From Nemertoderma westbladi (Eukaryota; Xenacoelomorpha; Nemertodermatida; Nemertodermatidae): DNA of 41,531 nucleotides. The notes beneath the pieces are model-generated. The model made no database searches. It was not told the origin of the DNA and saw only the letters and a list, made by a program, of their open reading frames with translations. How positions within the stretch are numbered: position 1 is the first letter of the stretch; each line of letters starts with the position of its first letter. Shown in pieces: positions 1 through 9,119 of this stretch. The stretch covers positions 1 through 41,531 of the forward strand of contig JAUCBJ010008465.1 in assembly GCA_032718475.1 (NCBI GenBank), written 5' to 3'. Both the position numbers and the translations under genes were made by a program.

Positions 1-1090
1 TAACGAAGCTGTGGGTATGAATAATTTAAGCTCTATCGCAGGCCCCATTCACGCAGGCCCCATTCACGCATTGATGATTGGGTTAGTCATGCTATGGCTA
101 ATAAGAGCCCGAACAGCCACAGATTATTGAGGGGTTGAGCTAGGACCAAACTGGGGCCACTTTATTTTGGTGAAAGGGTATATTTATGTTTTGGGCCTCG
201 ATTGCGTCTTTATATTTAATTCTATCATTTTATTGTACGGCAAAAATAATACAAATGTATTGTATATTGTAATGTACAGTGCCTATTGTATTGTATATTT
301 CATTTGTTATAGTACAATTTATTCATCTCGCGTCCCCCTATCTGATTGATTTGTATCAAATTAAATTGCCTTTGGCAACATTATTTGATACGAGTCGATT
401 GATTAAACAATTAATTAATTGTTTAATCGACCAATTAATTAATTGATTAATTAATTAATGACCTACTTAACACCCAAGGTGTGAAGTTGGTCCAAACTGT
501 CGCCGAAGTAGGGTAAACCATTACTACTGATGATGTTATAGGATTTGAGAAAACGGGTACATACTGACCCTGTGGAGCTTCACATATATCGTTGAGATCG
601 GTAATGACCTTATCATCAATTAGGAAAGGTACAATTTTACAGGTACAAGAAAGGAGAGGTTTTTGCGTTTTCTGAAAATGATCCTTCTTGTTTATCGTAT
701 TTTGAGTTTATCACGTTTGATTCGTGGGGAAACATTCTCGAAACAAGCTTCCCTCTAATGTTTTGATGAATGTTTCAGTCATATCATCAACAGATTTATG
801 AAGTAGTCCCGAGCGAATTGTCTAGATTTGCATGTGTGCGAAGGTCCCATAGACGTGTACTGTTATTGTATTTCAAACACAACAAATTTTGGATCCTTTC
901 CAAAATGTTGGCTATAAATTTTGTATTGCCAAAAACTATCTAAATATATTGGAAATTTGAAATAGTGAAATATCACCACATTATAAATTCCTGTTATATT
1001 TGTAAATATTTAATTATATTTAATGATAGGTTGATCATTAACCCGCATTAATTTTTTAAACAAAATTAATATTAATTTATTTATTTATAG
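1..1090. other. Non-coding stretch, no gene seen
   Basis: I see no supported gene here. Visible structure is a 15-bp unit present twice in tandem at about 37-71 and a block of overlapping TTAAT/ATTAA palindromes at about 405-460. The last 80 bases become T-rich and end in TTTATAG, which reads as a 3' splice site for the candidate exon that follows, so the tail may be intron. Confidence 0.5.
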
Positions 1091-1291
1091 GTATTGGTTA
1101 TTAATAATGTCAATGATGAAGTTTATTTGCGAGGGCTTGATAGTAACATTGATCAGCTATGTGACACAATATCATCCTCGGCTCTTGTCATCAGTGTACC
1201 ATGTCAAGGATTGAATGGAAGATATACCATTATCTTTCATGGAGCAAATGTCATCAACATAGAGGAGGTGGAAGTTTTTGAACAGATATAG
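1091..1291 (+). CDS. Candidate exon: C-terminal half of a fucolectin-type (FTP / F5-8C-like) domain
   Basis: The stretch is open from a T-rich acceptor ending TTTATAG at 1090 and is followed at 1292 by a consensus donor, GTAAGT. The 66 residues begin VLVINNVNDEVYLRG and contain two cysteines (DQLC and SVPC). They close with NGRYTIIFHGAN followed by a beta-strand-like EEVEVF. That order (valine strand, Cys pair, GRY, EVEVF end) matches my knowledge of the last third of eel-fucolectin/tachylectin-4/pentraxin-1 domains, which are secreted sugar-binding modules. An in-frame TAG occupies the last three bases before the donor, so the product would end two residues after the domain unless the exon is dead. 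No partner exon was identified. It could be one exon of a larger lectin, or a pseudo-exon. Confidence 0.45.
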   Translation, partial: VLVINNVNDEVYLRGLDSNIDQLCDTISSSALVISVPCQGLNGRYTIIFHGANVINIEEVEVFEQI

Positions 1292-2237
1292 GTAAGTTTA
1301 TTCAGAAAATGTTCTGAAAATTACTAAGAAGTTACTCACTATTGCAATGGATTAATAATATTAGGGCAAATTATAAACGAATCCAAATAAACGAATGATC
1401 ATGGGAGAAATATGTTTATAATGTAAGAGTGATTTTTATTTCATTTAATGTATGTGAGCAGTATTTTACATAAGTTGGGGCTCTCTAGTTAGGGTTGCTA
1501 AAATTTCATCCAGAGCCTGGAGTTTTCTCCAGGTTATATAATCGCGCTTAATAATTCATATGGACGCGAACAATGTGTTGATGCTTTATTTTACAGAGAT
1601 ATGATTAATAATATATGGGAAGGCACGCAAATTTTACTTAATTTTTTGAGAATGTACGTTATAGGCCAACATTAAGTGCGTATATATCGTTGAGCACAAC
1701 TTTTCACATTTAACAAACAATTTCTGGCCATACTCAACACTATCGAATTATGCTCAATTCCCTCTACCGTGAAAAGACGAATTGCAACATGTAAATATAA
1801 GAACATGTTCAAAGAATGCACTCGGCAACACTCCACTTAGTACAACTGGATCTGTTTACAATAAGAACTGTCTAAATTCAGTTGCCTTCTATATGTCTAT
1901 TTCATGCGTTCCTCTGGTTCTCCAGCAAACTCACATGGGACTTGCTACCTTAGTGAAATTAGACGACTTGATATTGAATTTGAAATTCTAGAATGCATCC
2001 TGCTGAAAAGTGGTTCCTTAATCCAACCTCTTAAAATCTTCATAATCAACATTAGAAAAACTCGTATGTATGAAAACCTTTGCATTGCAAAGGTATGAAT
2101 CATGTCAATATCAAGGTCATTATGGTTGTGCCACAGTGATCAGTGTTGGATTTACCTCTAAATGAAGAATCTGTGAAGAAAGTGTAGAATTATATTCAAG
2201 GAAATAAATGGCAACGATAGCCATTCACGTTAACATA
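1292..2237. other. Non-coding stretch, no gene seen
   Basis: It begins with the splice donor GTAAGT. Both strands have only short open frames with no family I recognise. It may be intron or intergenic. Confidence 0.4.
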
Positions 2238-2489
2238 TGTGTTATATATGTATAAGCCAATATCCTACTTTAGGCCTACTAAGGCTGTTACTAGGTGGCA
2301 GGAAATTCAAATGTATCTGAGAGTCAATCCTAACTGTCCAATATCCCCCAACATACAAAGAAAAACTAGTAACAGTCAATCAAGTTCACACCTTCTATTG
2401 TTATGGAAGCGATTGCAAAATCTAAACCTACAGGAGCACCAGGACCCAATCCAATGGAATTCAACCAATAATGTTGAAGAAGCTTTCGA

Positions 2490-2756
2490 ATGAACTTACC
2501 AGACCACTCTCAGAATCACCGTTCTAGTTCAAAACCCAGAGTCGAAACTGGTAATTATCGCCGATACCATCTTCGATTTCCATCAGGGCGTATTTTGTGG
2601 CGAAATCGAAAGTTTATTCGCCCAATTCAAGAAGATTTGTTGACACAAGACGAAAAGCGTAGTATCCCAGAGTCTCCAAGCCAGCGTCGGAGTGATCGAA
2701 TTAAATCACAACCACTAACGCCTCACTTACTATTGAATTTCAAAACTCAAAGATAA
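2490..2756 (+). pseudogene. Ty3/gypsy integrase C-terminal tail (remnant)
   Basis: The open frame contains SKPRVETGNYRRYHLRF, then GRILWRNRKFIRPIQED, then a charged tail with QRRSDRIKSQP and a stop at 2754-2756. The pattern 'R-x-Y/E-V-E-T ... G-x-x-x-R-R-N-R-x-x-x-R-P ... R-x-S-x-R' is the usual end of gypsy Pol after the integrase core, from family knowledge. The catalytic integrase, RT and protease are absent. The polypurine tract and 3' repeat follow about 140 bases downstream. The upstream part of the frame is not obviously pol, so the start given is arbitrary. Confidence 0.55.
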
Positions 2757-2895
2757 TAATACGGTCTAACTTGGAAGTTCTTAATTTATATATCATGCAG
2801 ACATTTAAGTGAAACTGGTGATGGTTATTTTACAAACATAACTACAGTAACATTAACAGAGATTTCTATAAATCAAATTTCAAAGTATGAAATTC

Positions 2896-2907
2896 GAAAA
2901 AGGGGAG
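2896..2907 (+). other. Polypurine tract of the gypsy relic
   Basis: This is an uninterrupted 12-base purine run directly upstream of the TTGTTATATATG start of the second terminal repeat. That is the position where plus-strand DNA synthesis is primed in LTR elements. Confidence 0.5.
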
Positions 2908-3205
2908 TTGTTATATATGTTATATGTATAAGCCAATATACTAACTGTATAGTCCTACTAAGGGTTTTACTAGGTGGCGGGAAATTCAAATGTATCTGAG
3001 AGCAGTAATCACGAGATCATTATTACTTCACTGCTGCATAGCAGTTATATCTGGTTATATTTTATTGCTTATTTGCGATTATTATAATATGTCACATAAA
3101 AAATATGCAGAATGCAATTTTATGTTCAATTTGATTTCATATTGAATTTGAGCAATGTAATCACAGAAACAGATAGAAGAAGACTTAATTTAATAAAATA
3201 ATTAT

Positions 3206-3378
3206 TACTACATACTTAAAAAAATATCAAAAAGTTCTGGAATTGTCTATAAACTACGCTATATCTTCCCACTAAATATCCTATATCAACTTGATTTTAC
3301 ACTAATCCGCCCATACCTACAGTATGGTATTCTACTTTGGGGAAGTAGACATTCCGCCACCCTATACATAAGTATAAT
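3206..3378 (+). mobile_element. CR1/jockey-type LINE fragment: RT thumb region
   Basis: One continuous + frame reads ISKSSGIVYKLRYIF, a short spacer, then LIRPYLQYGILLWGS. 'GI-x-YKLR ... LI-x-PYLQYGI-x-x-WG' is the conserved stretch just downstream of the RT core in CR1/jockey-like LINEs, from family knowledge. Only about 57 codons survive, flanked by unrelated AT-rich DNA. It lacks any catalytic motif and is a dead fragment. It is probably the same broad clade as the decayed minus-strand element at 9120-10340, but the two do not overlap, so this cannot be shown here. Confidence 0.65.
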
Positions 3379-3837
3379 ATAAATATAAAATATAAATCGT
3401 TTTAATGACGGGTTTATTATTGTACTGTAGGTTTCAAATTTCGTATCACTTAATGGTTTTATCTAAAATACGATCCTTCAGTTTACTTGGATCCGTGGGT
3501 TCTAACTCTAAGGATCTCATTAGAAGTTTATATCCGGGAGTTTTTTCTTTCTTAAATATTTCCTTAACCTTGTTTACAGGTAAATTTCTATCACTCCAAA
3601 TAAAACTTTTTGTATTGTATTTTAATATTGTATTTGTATCTTAAGTAACATTAAGGACCCTCTTGGAAATAAGCTGCAAAGCTTTAGGGGTAGGCCTAAT
3701 CCTATATGTTATGTTGGACAAAACCTATATACATTGATTGGTGTATTTGTTATTGTTTTTACATAATGTATCCATATATATCTATATATCTATCCATCTA
3801 TCTATATATCTATAGATAGATCGATAGATAGATGAAT
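3379..3837. other. AT-rich gap with a TATC/GATA microsatellite
   Basis: No gene is assigned. The minus strand has an open stretch at about 3460-3650 with a coding-like residue mix but no start, splice evidence or family match. At 3774-3834 a TATC/TATA microsatellite turns into its GATA complement and abuts the LINE fragment that follows. Confidence 0.4.
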
Positions 3838-4456
3838 CACCTCTCTTAGGATCACCTAGGTGGATCACTCACCGGAAGTCAGATGAGGACCTTCGAATAC
3901 GTAAGGGAAAGGCATGGGCAGCCTTGAATAGGCTTTCCAGGATTTGGAAGTCACCGAGAATTAATCGGAAACTTAAGGTCCGATTATTTAGAGCAGCAGT
4001 AGTTCCAGTACTCCTCAATGGGAGTCCATGCTGGGCTCTAACTGCTGAGAACACCAAATCTCTGGATGGCACATTCACAAGAATGCTACGCCGGGTTCAT
4101 TGTGTCAAGTACAATGCACACATCTCCAACCAGACACTATATAACATTGGAGGTGTCTCTTTGGTTCCCCCAAGCTTGACACTAGAACAAAATCGCCTCC
4201 GCTTTGCAGGACATTGCTTTCGCCGTGAGGACCAACCAGTGCATAATCTTGTACTTTGGCAGCCTCATGGAGTGAATAAGCGTGGTGGACAGCCCATGAC
4301 TTTCTTGAGACGCATCTTAAAGGACACTGGCCTTGAAGATGCGGATGATCTAGCAAATGTCATGGGTGATAGGGAGTTGCGGCGGCGCAATTTTGTCGAC
4401 AAGCCGGCATAGCATTCTTAAAAATGCAGCTGCAATGCAGCATGCCGATCCTAGTA
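3838..4456 (+). mobile_element. LINE family B, copy 1: 3' end, 5' truncated, flanked by TATC repeats
   Basis: Open coding sequence (3846-4412) starts just after RT motif E and runs to the element's own stop. The 3' tail, GCCGATCCTAGTAGT, is shared with copy 2 at 19892, which is inverted. Both ends sit in short tandem repeats: (TATC/GATA)n upstream and (TATC)n from 4457. That suggests either insertion into a microsatellite or tail-templated repeat growth. The copy lacks the endonuclease and RT catalytic core. Confidence 0.75.
3846..4412 (+). pseudogene. LINE B reverse transcriptase C-terminal region (truncated)
   Basis: The frame enters with a variant of YLGS, continues DLRIRKGKAWAALNRL, and then shows the post-RT module common to this LINE group. 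In order the module has: VPVLLNGSPCWALT; TRMLRRVHCVKYNAH; LEQNRLRFAGHCFRRED; a glycine-rich linker GVNKRGGQP; and a final helix ending FVDKPA. The last part functions in the family as a nucleic-acid-binding tail; I infer that here from position and basic residues. It is open throughout, so the truncation, not mutation, is what kills it. Compared with copy 2, HCVKYNAHISNQTLYNIGGV is nearly unchanged. Confidence 0.75.
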
Positions 4457-4822
4457 GTATCTATCTATCTATCTATCTAAAACTTTATTAATAAAAAATT
4501 GTCTTCTCATCAATAGCCTATTATTCAGTGGATGCAAACCTAAGAAACGTATATCATTCGGTGTCTGGACCCTAACCGAAAGTTCCTTCACCATTCTTAT
4601 GTACAACGAATATATTAATTATCTCAATATTGCTACATATGTTGTTTATCTCCATTATGAATCCTTATTACACTAAATTTCCATTTCAACCAATCGTGTA
4701 TCAGCTCAAGTATAACTACTAACTAGCAATAATTTATTTTTATACGTGTTGTTTATCTCAATTCTCTCGGTTTGAATCCTAATGTTCCCTAAATCCGCAG
4801 TTGCGTATGAACATTTTACCTT

Positions 4823-4836
4823 GTTGCTATGGAAAC
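4823..4836 (+). promoter_or_regulatory. X-box-like motif (possible RFX site), copy 1
   Basis: GTTGCTATGGAAAC is close to the palindromic RFX-factor X-box consensus (GTTRCCATGGYAAC, from knowledge). An identical copy lies 134 bases downstream at 4957-4970. Because both sit in a tandem repeat, the match may reflect repeat structure, not regulation. Confidence 0.3.
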
Positions 4837-4956
4837 CTGTATCAACTCCATATCATTACTAACCAAACCATGTTATATTGTTAGACATGTTATTTATCAC
4901 AAGTTTCAAACATAATTACATTAAATATACATTGATTGCTAGGAAAAGGTCACCTT

Positions 4957-4970
4957 GTTGCTATGGAAAC
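4957..4970 (+). promoter_or_regulatory. X-box-like motif (possible RFX site), copy 2
   Basis: This is the same 14-mer as at 4823-4836, inside the next repeat unit. There is no nearby gene start to regulate. Confidence 0.3.
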
Positions 4971-5184
4971 CTGTACTTGACTTCTATTGTTAAACTAACC
5001 AAGTCATATAATCGTAATTTTTCTATATGGCGAGTTTCATTTATATGAAAAATTCACCCTGTTACTAGGGAAGTAGTCAAATATTTTTGTACACAGGTCT
5101 GATTATTCTAAAAAAAATTTTTACTTACTTATCATATAGTGAGATTTTCATGATTTTGTCCGGCAATAATTAAAGATTTTGCTG

Positions 5185-5765
5185 TTTTTGAGCCATGAAA
5201 TTTTGATGGAAACTTGACAACAGACGATAATAATGGATAGAGAATAGCAAAAAAGGAAAACAAGAGCATGGATAGCTCTATCAAAAATGGATACCATCTG
5301 GAAATCAGTCTCTCCAGGCAGCTGAAGACTAAGTTCTTTCGAGCCACAGTGGAAAGTGTATTTTTATACGGGGGTGAGACCTGGACACTGACTAAATCAC
5401 TTGAACAACGAATTGATGGTTGCTACACAAGACTACAAAGGGCTGCCATAAACATCAGGATGGAGACAACACATGACAAACGCCGAGCTTTATGGTACAA
5501 TACCACCTGTATCAACCACCCTCCGTGAACGCAGATTAAGATTCAGTCAGTGGGCACTGCTGGCGAAGTAAAGACGAGGTCATACCAGATCTACTTTTCT
5601 GGCAACCCACTCATGGAAAGCGTAGTCGTGGACGACCGGCCATAACATATATAGATCAACTTGAAAGGGATGCTGAACTTGGGAGAGGCGAAATTGCGAC
5701 AACTGTGGAGAATCGGAAGCTGTCTGAGAACTGTCTGAGTTCGCTCGACCTAGTAGTAGTAGTAG
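5185..5765 (+). mobile_element. LINE family A, copy 2: 3' end, internally deleted
   Basis: Aligned by eye to copy 1 at 13640-15850. It starts near the GATGGAAACTTGACAAC segment, lacks about 50 bases around the YLGSWIES region, and then follows copy 1 through the post-RT module to the shared end TTCGCTCGACCTAGTAG. The coding frame is broken by a 4-base duplication (CAGTCAG for CAGT) near 5545 and by loss near 5725. It retains five T's at 5361-5365, where copy 1 has four. The 3' tail is an AGT/TAG trinucleotide run. Confidence 0.75.
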
Positions 5766-6363
5766 ATCTTTAAGCGACCCCACTGAATTATTATTAATTA
5801 ATTTCAAACATCTAATTTCTGTAAATCTAATTATTAATTGCAGATTGATGGTAAATCTAATCCCTTCTCTAAACCATCGCTGAGGCATGAAACTGCCAGA
5901 TAACCCAGAATTATGTTTAATATACATTTATTGACGTCATGATATCAAACTTATTGAACTTAACATACTCAGAAATAAATTAGTTGTAGTTGTAGTTTTT
6001 AGGTGTGTTTTTTTAATAAAATCAAAAGGTGTACACAAAAAATATTGCAATATACAATTAATAACTTCATTTAGTTTATCCATTATTGATATTTTATAGT
6101 TGTTACATATTAAATGTGGGAAAATTACAAAGGATCTGTGTGCATCGAATAATCAAACTACTATAATATATGCTGGAGCCAAGTAAATAAAAAAATATAT
6201 TATAGGTGTAAATGTGGTACACATTTGTTGATGTTGTGTTATTCTTTGTTTATTTTTCCTATATTGTTTATATATATTTGAAAAAAAAATGTCAAGTTTT
6301 CAAATTCAATAATTTAGGCGCCTGCAGCCATTAGCTAAAAGCTCCTCCACCTGATATCCTTGT
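5766..6363. other. AT-rich gap, no gene seen
   Basis: Simple AT-rich DNA with no coding frame I can support on either strand. It ends at the left inverted repeat of the MITE that follows. Confidence 0.5.
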
Positions 6364-6600
6364 CAGGATAGTTATTTTTACAGAACACAAGCGAACACAC
6401 AAGAACACACTCCAAAAACTGCCGAACACAATCGAACACAGTCGAAAATAGAAAGAGCACAAAAAAATAACACCGGGTACCAACTTTTAGATAAAATTAG
6501 CCACGCGTTGCTTTTCTATAAGAAAATTCCCGAAATTGTTGAATAAAATTATCGCGAAATTAAATATTCCTTTCTTATCAGGTAGGCCTATTATTTGTTG
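6364..6600 (+). repeat. Left inverted-repeat arm of the MITE
   Basis: Reverse complement of 6994-7232 over nearly its whole length, apart from a few substitutions and small indels in the GTGTTCG-rich outer part. Confidence 0.75.
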
Positions 6601-6993
6601 TGTACTGCTGTACTGTACAACAAACTATGTAGGGAAACCTACCGGGAACCGTACCTGTCACATATATAGTAATAGCGGGTTAGCGACAGTAATAGACCTG
6701 TTTGCCTGCGCACTGCGGAATAGCTTGGCCTGGGACTGATTACTGAGGGTATGAATTAGGATGTTAGGCCCATTACCGTACGTACTGTACATGACGTACG
6801 GTACAACACGTCGGTACAACATAGGTACCGGTACCTACTTGCCTACTGCTGCACTGGAATTTAAAGAGCTGGGTCCCGGTTAGGTACCCACCCTGACAGA
6901 GTGTCAGGTACCGGTAGGGTTCTCTGTCCCGGTGCTAACCATACTTAACTTAGGCAGATACTACTATGTTAAATTATTAGTTTTCGGCTTAGG

Positions 6994-7232
6994 CTAGGCC
7001 TTATCTGATAAGAAAGGAATATTTAATTTCGCGACAATTTTATTCAATAATTTCGGGAATTTTCTTATAGAAAAGCAACGCGTGGCTAATTTTATCTAAA
7101 AGTTGGTACCCGGTGTTATTTTTTTGTGCTCTTTCTATTTTCGACTGTGTTCGATTGTGTTCGGCAGTTTTTGGAGTGTGTTCGAGTGTGTTCTACTGTG
7201 TTCGCTTGTGTTCCGTAAAAAGATATATCCTG
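6994..7232 (-). repeat. Right inverted-repeat arm of the MITE
   Basis: Pairs with 6364-6600. The inner 150 bases are almost identical. The outer part carries one extra or variant GTGTTC unit. Confidence 0.75.
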
Positions 7233-8112
7233 TCACGTTCCCATTTTACAATTTTACTTTAAAGAGTGAATAAAAGAGGAGTAAAATCATGTACATTAAT
7301 GTACAGAGCTCCTGTATTTCTTACGAAACAGAATATGGTATATATGGCGCTTGTGACCACTGGGTTCCTTTATGTGTCCAGAGCTTTCCAGTTCGCTTCT
7401 TGAACTGGGTCCCACGCGAGGACAACACATTTCCAGATTTTAAGTCCTGAAAATGGACTGCATTTCGGTTGACACGATCACCGTTGAAAAAAAGCGGTAT
7501 TTTCCGCTTTTCCACTCTTTGGCATTTTAACACTCGCTTCGCTCGTGCTGAAAACTTGCCAACTCTTGTAAAACTTAACCACTCGGACAGAATAGTTGAA
7601 TTTCGCTAAATTGAAAATGAGTGAAAAAAAGCGGTGTTTTCCGCTTACTTTTTTTTTATCGAATAATAGTCCTATTTTAAAGGGTGTTAAAGTGAAACAA
7701 TTTAATAAACTTGTTAATTTCGATATCTTAGTTTGCGGTGGTAATTATTTATTATTATAATTCGTTGAAGATTATTATTTTTAATTTTCTAGATAGAGTA
7801 CTTTTTGATTGCAATTTTTGATTTTAGTGTTTTGATTATTCCATATTTTTGCACCACATAATTTTCACGATTGTTGTGTATTTATTAAGAATAAAAAAAA
7901 GGAATAAAAAAATTATTTAATGTAGTTGAGCGAGTGTTATATGAGTGTATTTTTGTGAAGTTTGTTTAAATAAACGTGTGACATAAATGCTTGTTTTTTT
8001 TATTTTTAAATCATTAAGTATTTTTTGATGTTTTTAAAAGGAGCACAGAGGATTAATGAAAGGCAGAGGTATTAACAGGAAATTTGTGTTTTAAAAGTAA
8101 TATATTTTTAGG
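7233..8112. other. Non-coding stretch
   Basis: No supported gene. A short minus-strand frame at 7321-7533 has no recognisable motif. The phrase AAAGCGGT-TTTTCCGCTT occurs twice (about 7487-7509 and 7627-7648) as a hairpin-like repeat. The last 15 bases are T-rich and end in TTTTTAG, a possible acceptor for the candidate exon at 8113. Confidence 0.4.
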
Positions 8113-8343
8113 TGTGGAGGCAACCCAATTTGTAAATATTATTACAACTTACATTATGCCGATAGTATTGATACTGAAATATTAATTTATCATCTCAACA
8201 CCTCACGAAATTATTTAGCTAATTATTCTAAAGAATCAGGATTAAATACTCAGTCAATCATTTTGCACGATAAAGCAAGTTGGTTTATTACAGTAGTGGC
8301 ACCTTACACTAGCAGTTCCTGCCTCTATTCCCTAAAGATGTAA
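8113..8343 (+). CDS. Candidate terminal exon of an unrecognised gene
   Basis: Downstream of a T-rich run ending TTTTTAG (8111), a frame stays open for about 77 codons with mixed, protein-like composition. It opens CGGNPICKYYYN, continues ILIYHLNTSRNYLANYS, then HDKASWFITVVAPYTS, and ends at a TAA at 8341-8343. It has no start codon at its head, so it only makes sense as an exon. I do not recognise the family. The early CGG-x-x-x-C and late SSSC could be a disulphide pair. Chance is a real alternative in AT-rich DNA, although this length without a stop is uncommon. Confidence 0.3.
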   Translation, partial: CGGNPICKYYYNLHYADSIDTEILIYHLNTSRNYLANYSKESGLNTQSIILHDKASWFITVVAPYTSSSCLYSLKM

Positions 8344-8412
8344 TTACCCGTTACCAAGTAGTGGTGAGATGATTGGACTGGTAGGCAATAGCAACTAATG
8401 GGCCAACTAAGC
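8344..8412. other. Short non-coding spacer
   Basis: No structure seen. Confidence 0.4.
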
Positions 8413-8665
8413 ATTAGAGATACCAGATGCAAAAATCGTTTCCGACGTAGACTAGTGATGCAAGATGCATCGTATTTTATTTTATATATTGATAGCTTTT
8501 ATGTTATTTATTTATTTTAATGTATATTTCAAAGACTTTATCATGCATCTTGCATCTCTAGTGTACGGCCTCCCATAGTCTACCAAGTATTCTATAATTC
8601 GAGATGCAAGATGCAAAAATAGAACATCGAGGATGTCCTTTTTTGCATCTTGCATCTCTAGTTTG
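8413..8665. repeat. Foldback cluster built of ATGCAAGATGCA units
   Basis: Four to five copies of CTAGAGATGCAAGATGCAAAA occur in alternating orientation within about 250 bases. One pair (8452-8471 with 8544-8562) closes a hairpin with a loop of about 72 bases. A second pair (8601-8618 with 8641-8658) forms a perfect stem of about 18 bp, with a smaller ACATC/GATGT stem in its loop. This resembles a small foldback transposon or nested insertions sharing one terminal repeat. Confidence 0.65.
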
Positions 8666-9119
8666 CGGCGGGCCTAGTAGGCAATAGCAAGTATGTCTGG
8701 AAGTATAGAGTGACGGGATGCATTTTGATAGTTTAATTACGTTTAGATCAAGTAAAAACACATTTCTTAAAGCAAATCACTTGAACTAATTAAAAACTAT
8801 AATTGAATAGGGTATGGGGAATACAGTTGTATAATTGTTAAGTATAATTATTTAAATCTTATACGAGAAAATAATTAATATCCTTTAAGAGGCAGGTTGA
8901 AAAGGCTGTTTTTACCGTAATCAACTTAATTAACTAATTAACTGCTATTATCTTAGCTTCTCGAAGGCCATACGGATATTCAACTTGGAAAATTTCTAAA
9001 CTTTTGCCAAACAACATGTGTACCAAGTTTGGATAGATTATATCGATATTTGGCTGAGTTATTAACGTCCGTGTGCTAAGCTCGCTTACTTTCGTGGCTC
9101 GCCCCACAATTCGGCAGAT
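8666..9119. other. Non-coding stretch, no gene seen
   Basis: AT-rich with no supported frame on either strand. It may include further eroded LINE sequence downstream of the fragment at 9120-10340. Confidence 0.4.

Larger units (their letters stand above)
2238..3002 (+). mobile_element. Ty3/gypsy-like LTR retrotransposon relic
   Basis: Two diverged direct repeats of about 90 bases (2238-2323 and 2909-3002) share TATATGTATAAGCC at the start and GTATCTGAGAG at the end. They flank about 585 bases of internal sequence. The internal part carries the tail of a gypsy-type integrase. Immediately before the second repeat is a polypurine run, GAAAAAGGGGAG, at 2896-2907. A polypurine tract directly abutting a terminal repeat is the expected 3' structure of an LTR element. 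Only fragments of the LTRs and of pol remain, so this is an old, internally deleted copy. Confidence 0.6.
4457..5184. repeat. Diverged tandem repeats, about 130-bp period, carrying X-box-like motifs
   Basis: After a (TATC)n run at 4457-4480, the block from about 4560 to 5075 is built of degenerate repeats. Recurrent pieces are GTTGTTTATCTC followed by a TGAATCCTTA-like string, and CACCTTGTTGCTATGGAAAC. The exact 14-mer GTTGCTATGGAAAC lies at 4823-4836 and 4957-4970, 134 bases apart. Weaker relatives are ATTGCTAGGAAAAG near 4934 and GTTACTAGGGAAGT near 5058. No gene is seen in it. Confidence 0.55.
6364..7232. mobile_element. MITE-like element with about 235-bp terminal inverted repeats
   Basis: The left arm (about 6364-6600) and the right arm (about 6994-7232) are near-perfect reverse complements. 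The left begins CAGGATAGTTATTTTTAC and the right complement begins CAGGATATATCTTTTTAC. Both continue through GAACACAAGCGAACAC, GGGTACCAACTTTTAG and CGCGTTGCTTTTCTATAAG to CTGATAAGAAA. Subterminal DNA is a run of degenerate GTGTTCGNNT units (seen as GAACAC on the left arm). The 390-bp centre is non-coding and rich in GTAC and GGTACC palindromes. No transposase frame exists and I found no convincing target duplication, so the superfamily is unassigned. Confidence 0.75.

Noticed and set aside
7321-7533. 70-codon minus frame
   Set aside because: No motif, no splice or start evidence, and it lies in repeat-like DNA.
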